From assembly GCA_004835665.1 (NCBI GenBank), contig RBKR01000019.1:682001-746000 (forward strand): a stretch of DNA of 64,000 bases. Reading direction: 5' to 3'. Shown here one piece after another: positions 1-9,921 of this stretch. Source of the stretch: Phoma sp. XZ068 (lineage: Eukaryota > Ascomycota > Dothideomycetes > Pleosporales > Didymellaceae). The notes beneath the pieces were generated by a model that did not search any database, was not told where the DNA came from, and saw nothing but the letters and a program-made list of their open reading frames with translations. The position numbers and the translations under genes are program-made. The stretch's first letter is position 1, and every line of letters starts with the position of its first letter.

Positions 1-330
1 CGATGTTTAATTCGCACCAAAACTGAACAGCAATCTTGTCGTCTGTGAACGCGAAGAGTTCCTTTCGCAGACGATAGCTCTTCTCCTTGTTCCATTTCTG
101 GGTCAGGAACTGCTCGATAGCGGTTGTACCTGCAATGAAGGTGGACCGGTTACGCCAGATGCTATCCGCAGTATAGGCCTGAGCGATCGTTGTGGGATCC
201 CTGGCCAATTCAGTCAAGCTTCAATATCGATGTCTGTTCTAGCGTCTGCTCACTGGCTGTTCCATAGGTCTTGGGCTTTCTTGACTTTGGCGTTTGCTGA
301 TTCTCTCGTGTATGGCGGGGCAAGCGACAT
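1..330 (-). CDS. DUF1348 / NTF2-like (SnoaL-fold) protein, 3' part cut by window edge
   Basis: Two exons are visible on the minus strand. Exon 1 is 330-254 from ATG; a 53-base GT-AG intron spans 253-201; exon 2 is 200-1 and runs off the left edge. The spliced product begins MSLAPPYTRESANAKVKKAQ and continues with WNSQDPTTIAQAYTADSIWRN. The segments DPTTIAQAYTADSIWRNRS, EQFLTQKWNKEKSYRLRKEL and FTDDKIAVQF match the pattern of the DUF1348 family: small, single-domain cone-shaped alpha+beta proteins of unknown substrate, usually about 150 residues. About 92 residues are present, so roughly 60 are missing. The start is the only ATG that joins in frame through a good donor. It is transcribed divergently from the peroxiredoxin gene. 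The family call is from recall of the motif pattern; no enzymatic role can be assigned. Confidence 0.8.
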
Positions 331-959
331 GATGACTACCTCTCGGCTGCGGATGAGTCTATGTAGCAGTCAATGACAAGTTGAACGCTCTGAGACGAGT
401 TGCAAGATTCAGAGCGTCTGTGTCTTATGTATCGTTCGTAAAAGCAGTCAGCAGTGTAAGCTCAGGTTACAAAGAGTTGCTAAGCATGCCGAACATGCCG
501 AGCATGCCGACCCAGCTTCCCACATGCTTGTTGGTAACAAGAAGTGCGTTTCCCATGGAGCTGGGAACAGCCTTATCTCAGCAACTATGTGCAAAGATGC
601 TGCGTTACCCTAGCGATCTGCTCCTGAGGTCTGCCACCCATCAAACGGCGATTCATACCCGATACCGAGGCTCAGTGACACGAGTCGAGTAATTTGCATC
701 CAGACAGCGACGGCTGACAAAATGCGATGCTATGCGAGAGTCAACTTGATAGGACAAAAGTATTTGTCAAACAGCCTGCCATGCAGGTACCCATACACTT
801 GGACCTCGCTCGTCATCCAGGCCTGCCCCACTCTATCCATGCCGGCGAAGCTCCGAGCTACAGCTTAAGCTGCTGCCCCTCCAACTTTGAGAGCTTCATC
901 AGAACACGAACAAACTTTCTATCTCTTCCTCAAAACTCACTTCTCACATCTCAATTACA
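331..959. other. Intergenic region shared by two divergent genes
   Basis: This 629-base spacer separates the divergent starts of the DUF1348 gene and the peroxiredoxin gene, so it must hold both promoters. Nothing coding-like is visible. At 485-511 a nine-base unit (CATGCCGA plus one variable base) occurs three times in tandem. Pyrimidine-rich sequence precedes the peroxiredoxin ATG (about 895-955), as is common in fungal promoters. Confidence 0.6.
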
Positions 960-1627
960 ATGGCTCCTCTCAAAGTCGGTGACTCTCTGCCCGAAGGCGT
1001 CAAGTTCGAGTAAGTACCCTTACCCCTCTACCCCACCAAGCTCATTGAGGTGCTCGCCTCGAGCAACGAAGGAGTAGCAACATCACATCCCTAGAGCATC
1101 TCGGACTAATGTAACACAGGTGGGCACCCATCACAGATGCTGACCCTACCGCTTGCGGTCGTCCTCAGGAGTACGATGCCTCCAAGGAGTGGGCTGGCAA
1201 GAAGGTCGTCCTCGTCTCTGTTCCCGGCGCGTTCACACCCGGCTGCCAGGCCTTCCACCTGCCCCCCTATATTCAGAAGCTGTCCGAGCTGAAGAGCAAG
1301 GGCGTTGACCTCGTTGCTGTCATTGCATCGAACGACTCTTGGGTCATGAACGCTTGGGGCAAGGTCAACGGCGTCAAGGGCGACGACATCCTCTTCCTCA
1401 GCGACACCAAGACCTTCTTCTCCAAGAACTACGGGTGGGCTGCCGGTATGGGCGACAGGAAGTAAGTTTGTATTGTATATATGAGCAACATGCATAGATG
1501 CTAACGAATTGGTAGCGGCCGCTGGGCTATGGTCTTCGACAACGGCAAGGTCACCTATGCCGAGAATGAGAGCAACCCCGGCCAGGTCACCGTCTCTGGT
1601 GCTGAGGAGGTTCTTGCCAAGTTGTAG
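960..1627 (+). CDS. Peroxiredoxin of the Prx5 / PMP20 (Asp f 3-like) type
   Basis: Three exons: 960-1009, 1120-1461 and 1516-1627, giving 167 residues; both introns have GTAAGT donors and AG acceptors. The product reduces hydrogen peroxide and alkyl hydroperoxides through a peroxidatic cysteine. That cysteine lies in the segment PGAFTPGCQAFHLP (about residue 61), the usual P-x-x-x-T-x-x-C signature of the redoxin fold. The downstream segment VIASNDSWVMNAWG is characteristic of the Prx5/AhpE-like group, and length equals the fungal family norm. No mitochondrial presequence or clear C-terminal SKL is present (it ends EEVLAKL), so location is cytosolic by default. Members of this group in moulds are known allergens; that is family knowledge, not seen here. 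Identification is secure; the exact subfamily name is not. Confidence 0.93.
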
Positions 1628-2044
1628 AGAAATCACTGGAAGGCGTTTTGCACATCTTAGATGAGTGGACTTAAAAACACAAAGGGACGCCGTGGACAGA
1701 AATCTACAAAATGAAGAACAATTCAAACCACGCGCAGTCGTCTTAAAAATCGCTGACGATCGTATTTGTGAATGTGCTGGGCAATGAGGGGCCTGCTACT
1801 AGGCAACCTTTCATGTCCACTTTTAGCGTGCATAAGTGAAGCAGCGTGACGTGGGCCCGGATGGCCGTTTGTGCATGTATAATTTGGAGTTTATTTAGTA
1901 TGAGCCGGCCTTCTGTGTGGTGCCTGACTATACAGTGTTGCTACCTGGTTGCCGCTCGGTGGTCTGGTGTCGACCTTGCTGCCTGCGGAACAATGTCCTC
2001 CTTCGTCTCCAACTCCACTCTGTACATCGCTCGCTAATGGACGC
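1628..2044. other. Intergenic spacer between convergent genes
   Basis: This is the 3' spacer between the peroxiredoxin gene (plus) and ARPC4 (minus). It should contain both polyadenylation regions. A short open frame at 1846-2037 has no coding character and I do not call it. Confidence 0.5.
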
Positions 2045-2663
2045 TTAATCAAAGGGTGTAAGGAAAGATTCGGCCACGAAACGTGCTCGTGCGTTCAACT
2101 GGACACATGTTAGTTTCGAGCTATTGACGACCCGTAGAGGGCAACCTACGAAAAGCTTCATCTCGGAGATCTCCTTGTCCACCTCCTCCATAAACTGAAT
2201 AATAAAGTCCACCAATTTATGCTTCAGCATCTCCTCGGTGTGGAAATTGGTGATCAGGAACGAGATATCATATCCCTTGATCGGTTTCCTTCTCAGAATA
2301 ACAAAGCTCTCCGCTCTTTGCTGCAAGAACCGTGTGAACTTGTGAACCAGGATGTGCTCAATCTCGTCTGCCTGCTTGATCTTGATGCTTATGCGCACGC
2401 TGTTGATGCTGGGCTCGATCAAGACTCGCTCGTTCTCATTGCGCGATACGGTGAGTGGGTTCAGGATCACTTCGGGTGATGATGCGGCTTCGATTTCAGG
2501 CACATTGTGTCGTTCCGAGGCTTGCGAGGCGAAGTTGGAGAGCGAGATGGCGGCAGTGAGGGAGGTGCGCACGCACTGCAGGTACGGGCGGAGGGATTGC
2601 GACTGTGGCTGTCAGTATGATTCGCCAAACCGAGGCGGCGAATGCGCCGGCAGATGGTACCAT
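2045..2663 (-). CDS. ARC19: Arp2/3 complex subunit 4 (ARPC4, p20)
   Basis: Minus-strand gene of three exons: the ATG alone (2663-2661), 2602-2150 and 2098-2045. Introns are 2660-2603 (58 bases) and 2149-2099 (51 bases). The 169-residue product matches the 168-residue animal protein in length. Diagnostic segments include ERHNVPEIE, SINSVRISIKIKQADEIEHI, RRKPIKGYDISFLITNFHTE and, after the last splice, LNARARFVAESF. The subunit forms the core of the Arp2/3 complex with ARPC2, nucleating branched actin at endocytic patches. The start is inferred: exon 2 supplies SQSLRPYLQCVRTSLTAAIS without a Met, and an intron directly after ATG restores the canonical beginning. That donor (GTACCA) is weak, but a CTGAC branch site lies just before the CCACAG acceptor. 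The yeast name is ARC19. Confidence 0.92.
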
Positions 2664-2918
2664 TGTGTGTTGAGCTTGCGGTCAACCCTGGACGCGGTGG
2701 ATTGAGCTGCAGTCGGGACTATGACATGCCAGCACGGAGTGATGTAGCGGTAGCGGGGGTCTCGGTGAACCCGGGGTGCAAGGATGTGGCGCTTGGCGCT
2801 ACCTTCCTCATGCTTCGGCGGTCTACCATACTTTTGCCCCGCGACAGATACATAAACCTAACCGCCGCCACTGTGCATCGTCGAATACACCTTATTCACA
2901 GTATCACACCGGGTCAAG
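2664..2918. promoter_or_regulatory. Compact bidirectional promoter between ARPC4 and UBP6
   Basis: Only 255 bases separate the divergent start codons of ARPC4 and UBP6, so both promoters and both 5' leaders must fit here. No clear TATA box is visible, which suits two housekeeping genes. Co-regulation is an inference from the arrangement only. Confidence 0.55.
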
Positions 2919-4807
2919 ATGGCGTCTATACCGGGTAAGCAGCAGCCGCATGCCCATTCAAGCGCCACAGCTAATCCAGTGTTTACAGTGATTGTTAAGC
3001 ACCAGGGCAAGAAGCACGAAGTCGAGGTCGACCCCTCCTCCAACGGCGAGACGTTCAAGTACCAGCTCTTCTCCATTACAGGTGTCGAACCCGAGCGCCA
3101 GAAGATCCTCGTAAAGGGCGGCCAGCTCAAGGATGACGCCGACATGTCGAAGCTGGGGCTTAAGTCCGGGCAAACAATCATGATGATGGGCACGCCGTCC
3201 GGCGACACAAACGTCATCGAGAAGCCAAAGGAGAAGATCAAGTTCTTGGAGGATATGGACGAGGCAGAAGCTGCGCAACTGGAGGGCGCCACACCAGCTG
3301 GTCTGCAGAACTTGGGCAACACATGTTACATGAACTCGACACTTCAGGTGCTTAGGTCTGTTCCCGAGCTTCAGGAGGAGCTTCTACGTTATGCTGATAG
3401 GTATGGAAATTCCGCATCAGAAGAAGGTGCCTTGGATGCTAACAAACGTAGCGGCGCCGGCTCGTCCAGCTCAGCCAACCAACTCAGCCAATTCGGCCTC
3501 GGTGGCCTCGGTGCCTCTATGGACCTCACAGGATCTCTTCGCGACCTCTTCAAGCAGATGAGCGAGACCCAGCAAGGCTTCCCTCCTCTTATGTTCCTCA
3601 ACGCCCTCCGCAGCGCCTTCCCGCAGTTCGCTCAGAGATCAAAGGACGGACACGGATACGCTCAGCAGGATGCGGAGGAGGCTTGGTCACAGATTGTTGC
3701 TCAGTTGCGACAAAAGCTGCAGATCAAGAACAAATCAGATGTAGAGAAGAACGCCGATGTTTCGTGGATCGACAAGTACATGTCCGGCAAGTTCGAGTCG
3801 ATTATGGAGTGCGACGAGCCTGCGGCTAAGGAGATGGGCGAGGAGCCTGTCACCAGCGATGATACTTTCCTCAAGCTCAACTGTCACATCAACGTCGAGA
3901 CAAACCACTTGCGAGACGGCCTGGCTGCTGGCTTGAAGGAGCAGATCGAGAAGCGCTCTGAAGTTTTGGGCCGAAATGCGGTTTACACAAAGACATCCAA
4001 GATTTCGAGACTTCCCGTACACCTGCCAGTTCACTTTGTGCGCTTTGACTGGCGTCGCGACACCAACAAAAAGGCGAAGATCATGCGCAAAGTGACCTTC
4101 CCGGACGAGCTGGACGCAATAGAGTTCTGCACGGACACCTTAAAGAAGCAGTTGATCCCTGTGCGCGACAAGATCCGTGACGTGCGTAAGGAGGAGATCG
4201 ATGTTGAGCGTGCCCGCAAGCGCCAGAAGCGCATGAAGGCTGGTGAGGAGAACGACAGTGACCCGCTTGCACAGAAGGAGCCTCTGCAGAAGAAGAAAGA
4301 AGCCGCGCAGAAGAAGGAAGATGCGGGCAAACCCGCCGAACCCGAGCCGGAGATTGAGTACAAGACAGATGCTCAAATCGAGGCCGAGCGCGCTGCGTCT
4401 ATTTTGGCCGCCAAGAAGGAGGTACTGTCGATGGTAAGCCCCGAACTCGCTGCCGACGATGGTGCCAACCAGACCGGTCTGTATGAGCTTCGCGGTGTCA
4501 TCACACATCAGGGTGCCAGCGCTGATAGTGGTCACTATACCTCCTTCGTCAAGAAACAGGGTGCAAAGGACCCTGTGACTGGCAAGAGGAAGGCCGAGGA
4601 CGGCAAGTGGTGGTGGTTTAACGATGATAAGGTCTCTGAGGTTGACGCCGAGAGGATTCAGACTCTCTCTGGTGGAGGTAAGCATTTTAAGTTTCGGTCT
4701 GTCAAGCTCCTGCTAACAATGACATAGGCCAAAGCCACTCTGCTCTTATCCTCCTGTACCGTGCAGTACCGCTGCCCACTGTCGACGAAGACGTAGAGAT
4801 GTCTTGA
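2919..4807 (+). CDS. UBP6: Proteasome-associated ubiquitin carboxyl-terminal hydrolase (Ubp6 / USP14)
   Basis: Four exons: 2919-2934, 2989-3400, 3452-4677 and 4728-4807, giving about 577 residues. The second intron (3401-3451, 51 bases, GTATGG donor, GCTAAC branch site) is a multiple of three, so the frame stays open through it and naive translation inserts a false peptide. An N-terminal ubiquitin-like domain (about residues 6-80, starting VIVKHQGKKHEVEVD) docks on the proteasome. The USP catalytic domain follows: Cys box GLQNLGNTCYMNS with the nucleophile near C118, His box DSGHYTSFVKKQ with the base near H504, then WWWFNDDKVSEV. A charged Lys/Glu-rich insert lies between the boxes. The protein trims ubiquitin from proteasome substrates. 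Length and domain order equal yeast Ubp6 and human USP14. Confidence 0.96.
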
Positions 4808-5198
4808 GGAGGTGTTTTCTAATCGAGAAACTCCCCAGTGCATGCAAATATGGTGCGACCGCTCCAGCAACACTGCGACTGGTATCCGGTAACGGCGTTG
4901 CATAAGAGGCTAGATAAAGGCATAGTAAGACATGTGTTACGACATGATGAATTCAAGACTTCCTAATTTTAGTGCATCCTTGCCATTCGGGCTCGTAATC
5001 CTGTCTCTCATCCTCACTTCACATCGCGTTGAGCGCGCCAGTAAACCTCGTGGCTGCCAAGGCTAGCTCTTCTGACCACCACCAACCTTCTTCAATTCTC
5101 ATCATCACCACTTGCATCATCCCTTTTCTTTTATGCTCGCACTGTACTATTTGTGCTGTTTTATCGCATCTAATTGCATTTGTCAATGGTTTAGTGTC
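4808..5198. other. Intergenic spacer between UBP6 and REC8
   Basis: These 391 bases hold the UBP6 3' end and the REC8 upstream region, both genes on the plus strand. A pyrimidine-rich stretch at about 5080-5130 precedes the REC8 start. I see no gene here. Confidence 0.5.
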
Positions 5199-7938
5199 AT
5201 GTTTTACAGTCACGAAGGTAAGCCACGATGTTTCAGTTGCCAGAAGACTTGAAGCTGACAGCATAGTGTTAACCAATCGGAAGTATGGCGTGGCGACAGT
5301 ATGGTATGTTGGCACTCGCCCTGAGCTTCTTTGATGCTCACATGCTGTAGGCTCGTCGCAACGCTTGGCTCGAAGTCTACTTTGAAGAGGATCACCCGTA
5401 AGCAGATGCTCGACGTCGATGTAGCGAAAGCCTGTAGAACAATTGTCGAACCTGCAGCGCCGATGGCTCTCCGCTTACAAGGGAACTTGTTGTAGGTGTT
5501 CTGCCTCTGCTGCATTGCAAGGAGACTGATGCTTGTCGCAGGTATGGTTTATCTCGTGTATACTCGCAGCAGTGCGGATATGTTCTTTCAGACGCGCAGT
5601 CAGCGCACAACACCATGATGCTCATGTTACGCACGGTCAAGAATTATGCGCTGGACCCAGATGCTGGCAAAGCTAGGTAGGCTCCACCAACCTGTAAAAA
5701 TGCAACGACTAACGTGTTCAGGCCGGAGCAGCTGGTTCTCCAAGATGACCCTTCCTTCCTTCCCGAGTTCGCCCTTCCTCCTCTGGACCTCCTTGTAGAC
5801 CTGGAATTCGGACTAAATCTCGACCTCCCACGATCTGGCGAGTCCCAGTCGTTGACTCCATTTGGCTCACAGCAGTCGTCGCAATCCTCACATCTTGCAG
5901 GCTATGGCCTCGTCCTACCCAGCTCTTCACCAAATCGACCAGCACAAGTCGGAACCCAGGGTGACAATGGTGGTCGGAGTGACAACGACATGCTGAATAT
6001 GGACAGCTTGTTGCAGCTTGAAGAACCAGACTTTATGCTTGGCGAGGACGGCGACATCATCGAGTTGACTCCTGCTCAGCCTGCACCGGCGACGCCTGCA
6101 CTTGGTAGTATAGCACCTGTGCACAGCAATGCTGGAGCTAGTGCAAGGGTGAGACAGGAACACGAGGAGGGACAGCAGCGCGGCAATCAGGTGAGTACAT
6201 TACTATTCCTCATCGACTTCACCTCAAGGATTTACTCTTCCGTCAAACGTTTGTTCTTCTCATACCTCCATCTTTCTCTCACCATACCAATACACCTTGC
6301 CTCACTTGTAGCGTTGGTGGCCTTTCAGCACTGCTTATCATACATTTCTTTGAGGTGGTCAGCCATGCCTTTCCACCGGCAACCAATTCTGCTTTCTTCC
6401 TCAGCATCCTCCGTGTTTGACTTCTTTAACTTTGATTACTTGCAATGTCTCTACCGAGGGTTTCTCACAGCCTCCAGGTACCTCCCGACGATCAAATGGA
6501 CTTAGACCTACCCATCTACAGTGATGACTTGCCAGAAATCGAGGCTACTTCATCAGCTATGCACCAAGAGCGCAGTGAGCATTTCAAAGTTGTCGAGTCT
6601 TCTTCATCAGTCGCTGCACCCATGCGCCGTAGGAAGCGGACTGCTCGAGCTTTGCCAGAGGACACGAGGTTGGAGCTTCGCAACTCAGAGATCTTGAGCT
6701 GGAACACGAACTACCTTAGGAATATGAAGGAAGCAGCCTCTTCGAAGATAAAACTTCGCATCCAGCAGCAGGCGAAGAAGAACGCCGAACACTACGTTTG
6801 GGGTGCAGGCATTGGCGGCCTTGGCCGGGACACGTTCGGTGCACAAAGCCCTCTCAACCGCTTCATGGGAGACAATCTCTTTGAGCTATTCACGGGAACT
6901 AGCAGGAACCCAAAGGTAGCCTCCAAACGCGACCGTGATATTGGCATCGATGAAGCCACTCAGGAAGAGGCAAGTCGCAAGCGGCAGAAGACCGTTGAGC
7001 CCGAGGCAGAGATGGGCCGTGGCCAAGACGAGGAAGCACTTCTCATGCTTGGTGACGAAGATGAAGTCGAGTTTCCCCGAGAGGGTATCTCAGCGCTCGA
7101 TGACCAGCAGATCTTCTCCGCTATGCCATGGAACATCAGTGCCTCAAAGCGAGGCTCCTCTGCCATCCCTCTTAGTGGACGCGTCGCAATGATGAGTGAT
7201 CAAGGAAAACAAGGAAGCCGTGCCGGTAGTCGGATGGTATCTGCATCTCCATTGCTTCGCCGCAGTACCGGTCGTCTGGAGGATTTCGAAACCTTGCAGA
7301 GCCTGAACAGTGATGCACTCGGTGGAGAAGACTTTGCTTTTGCAGCACCTACTTCTGATCCTGCTGAAGCCGACGGACCCACACAACCATCACTGCGTGT
7401 GCGCGAGGCTCTGTCTGCCGAAGGCGAGAATTTCTTCACCTTCGTCACCGAAGCTATCACCGAAAAGTGCAAACGGGTACTAGATGAGCTGATCGAGATG
7501 CCTGACTTAGATCAGACCAGAGCCACAGAAGTTGAACAGATCACATTCGAGGAGCTACTCCCGCCTCCCGAGACCGGCAAGATGATCGCTTGCCAGGGCT
7601 TCTTGATGCTCTTGTCGCTAGGCACAAAGAGCATGCTCGAAGTTCAGCAACCTACAGCGTTCGGAGATATAACTTTGTTGTTGACTGAGAAGGCAAAGGC
7701 AATGCAGATTGTTGAAAGCGAAAATGCCAGCCAAGCGGGAGCAGGAGGTGACGAGGATATGGAGGGCATCCCTGGAGAAGGAAGCCACAGCAAAGAGGAG
7801 CAACACCCCACGACAGAAGGCGGCGACGATGAGAGACTGTCCCAGCCGGACCATATTCACTTTCAAGAGCAGATGACCGCGGGTCACGCCGCTGCCGATT
7901 ACGATGATGACCACGATTCACTTTACGACAGCCACTAA
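5199..7938 (+). CDS. REC8: Meiotic cohesin kleisin subunit Rec8 (Rad21/Rec8 family)
   Basis: Six exons: 5199-5217, 5267-5303, 5351-5491, 5542-5676, 5722-6190 and 6478-7938, about 753 residues. The spliced N-terminus reads MFYSHEVLTNRKYGVATVWL, then ATLGSKSTLKRITRKQMLDV and a NLLYGLSRVYSQQCGYVLSD block: the kleisin N-terminal domain that binds the Smc3 neck. The C-terminal winged helix is visible near residues 650-700 (ITFEELLPPPETGKMIACQG, then FLMLLSLGTKSMLEVQQ), the Smc1-binding part. The middle is acidic and probably disordered, as expected for separase and kinase target regions. The start KYGVATVWL favours Rec8 over mitotic Rad21, which normally begins FYSEAILSKKGPLAKVWLAA. The fifth intron is 287 bases, long for this window. 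Expression is probably meiosis-specific, an inference from the family. Confidence 0.9.
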
Positions 7939-9287
7939 ACGATCTAACGACATATACGTGCGATGATACCACATTCAAGCCCTCTATACTAGAGACTTCA
8001 ATTTCTTTACATTTCTCTAGCGATGGACGTGCATACACCGGAATGGTTGAGACTGAGCGATAACATCTACACGTCTGGCTGCAAATTTCTGTGCTTTTCT
8101 ATGGCTTTTTCCAAGCTTCTCCCGTCTCAGCTTTAATTTTCAGATAAAATGCTTGCAGGCTGCGAGTAAAGTTTTTTTCGGTTAGACAAAAGTACACCAA
8201 AATTCCTAAACATCTTATGATTCTCTTGTCTGCTTGACGTAGTCCTCTACCATCGTTACTCCACAGTGATATTCTGTCACCCAAGCAAGCTTTTTGATAC
8301 CATGATTCACAGCAATGGTGGAAGCTGAACTGTGTTCTGGTGATGTGGTGTCTAGGGATACATCGAGCGGCACGATTGGGCAAACAATAGCGCACAAAGA
8401 CTTTGGAATCAATGTATCGCTAGCAGATCTGGCTCAAGTAGCGAATATGGAGATGATGAAAGAGCGTGGAGCGTATGTGGATCCAGGATCTCGGTAGATG
8501 TACTATACTTCTTCTGAGAAGTCTTCGAGAAGCTGGGGCAGTAAAGTGGAGAGGTGGAGCTGGGTGGAGATTTTACTAATTAGACTGGGGTGGAAGGGGA
8601 AATGCAGAACATGAGAACAGAATATGAACGAGTTCATGAGATATGAAGAGGTATTCCCAAGTACGAATGCAGAGTCCCTAAGTGTTAGAGGGTAAGTTGC
8701 CTGCATTCTTTCCAGCGAGAGAAGATGACAAGAGAGAAGCAATTCTTTGCGAAGTTCATGTGGGGTGAGGGCGAACACTGGATTTTGCTTGTTCTGTAGT
8801 GTACGTCTGAAGTGCAGAAGTCCCAATGATATGCTGAGATGAATTTTATCAGGCTGAAAACAGAAGTTAAGCGTGCTCGATACAGTGTCAACGTCATAGA
8901 ACTCCAGACAAACCCACTCTCAGTGTTAGCAAACGCACATATGAAAAGGCATTAGATCGACCATTTACTCTGATAATCCCGAAGCTCTTGTTGCTTGTTT
9001 TGATATGATATGTTGCTTGTGTCAACGCTGTTCCACCTACCAGCGTGTCACATTCGGCGACTTCTCAACCGAGGCGCTTGAGCACGGATGCAACACTCGG
9101 CAGGCTCCAAACATTCTCGAAACGTTTGCGCGACCGCGATGTGCTGGCCACAACGATAGACTTAGACTTTCTTTTTCCTCAAGACCTTCACCGTCGTACA
9201 CCATAGTTTGTTGCGCGCAGCCTATACCTCTTTTTGTTACACCGCACTTGTCTAATACCCCACCATCTGCACGCACTTCACCCCGCC
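7939..9287. other. Gene-poor spacer upstream of the Mpv17-like gene
   Basis: About 1.35 kb with no gene I can support. A minus-strand frame at 8215-8412 is mildly protein-like but has no start context, splice partner or recognisable family. The sequence near 8500-8900 is AG-rich on the plus strand. The final 250 bases should carry the promoter of the Mpv17-like gene. Confidence 0.45.
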
Positions 9288-9921
9288 ATGTCTCTGGTAT
9301 CGCAAACGCTTCAGGGCGCAGTGCTTAGCATTACGTCCAACGTCCTCGCGCAGGGCCTATCAGCATATAAGGACAGCGTGCGCAACACTTTACCTGCTTT
9401 TCATAGGCGTGCCTGCTAACACGCATCCGCAGACACCCTTCGCTCTCAACCTCAGCCAAGTCCTGAAGTTTGCGATATTCAGCATCGTCAGCAACCCACC
9501 GAATATCCTCTGGCAAGGCCTTCTGGAAGACCTCTTTCCTACGAACGTGGCCTCGACCGCGCACGACCCCGATGTCAAGACAGTCAAGCCCGCAAAGACC
9601 GAGAAGAGCAAGACGAACATCTTGATCAAGTTCTTGCTCGATCAAACAATCGGCGCCGTAGTCAACACACTCATGTTTCTGGTGTTCATGGGCTATGTGA
9701 ACGGACCGCAGCAGGGCACACTGAGCACTCAGAACGCTTGGGATGTGATTAGAAGGGAATGTGAACAGAAGCTGTGGCCGATGGTCATGGACGGGTACAA
9801 GTTCTGGCCTGCGATCAGTCTGATCAGCTTCGTCTGGGTTCCAGTCGACAAGAGGGTGGTTTTTGGCTGCTCGGTCGGTGTAATTTGGGGTATCTATCTC
9901 AGCCTCATGGCTGGGGCATAA
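9288..9921 (+). CDS. Mpv17/PMP22-family integral membrane protein
   Basis: Two exons, 9288-9377 and 9433-9921, joined by a 55-base intron with a CTAAC branch site; 192 residues. Family marks include the N-terminal segment with TPFALNLSQVLKFAIFSIVS followed by NPPNILWQGLLEDLFP, then a middle pair of membrane segments (NTLMFLVFMGYVNG) and the C-terminal block KLWPMVMDGYKFWPAISLIS with FVWVPVDKRVVFGCSVGVIWG. Mpv17/PMP22 proteins have four membrane segments and sit in the inner mitochondrial or peroxisomal membrane, where they are proposed channels. Residues 65-85 form a hydrophilic loop rich in Lys and Glu. Which organelle is targeted cannot be read from the sequence. The start ATG lies in a normal context (GCCATGTC) and gives a family-like N-terminus. 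Confidence 0.88.

Noticed and set aside
8215..8412. Minus-strand frame of 65 codons, mildly protein-like
   Set aside because: Starts at a non-ATG codon, no joining exon found, and no family recognised.
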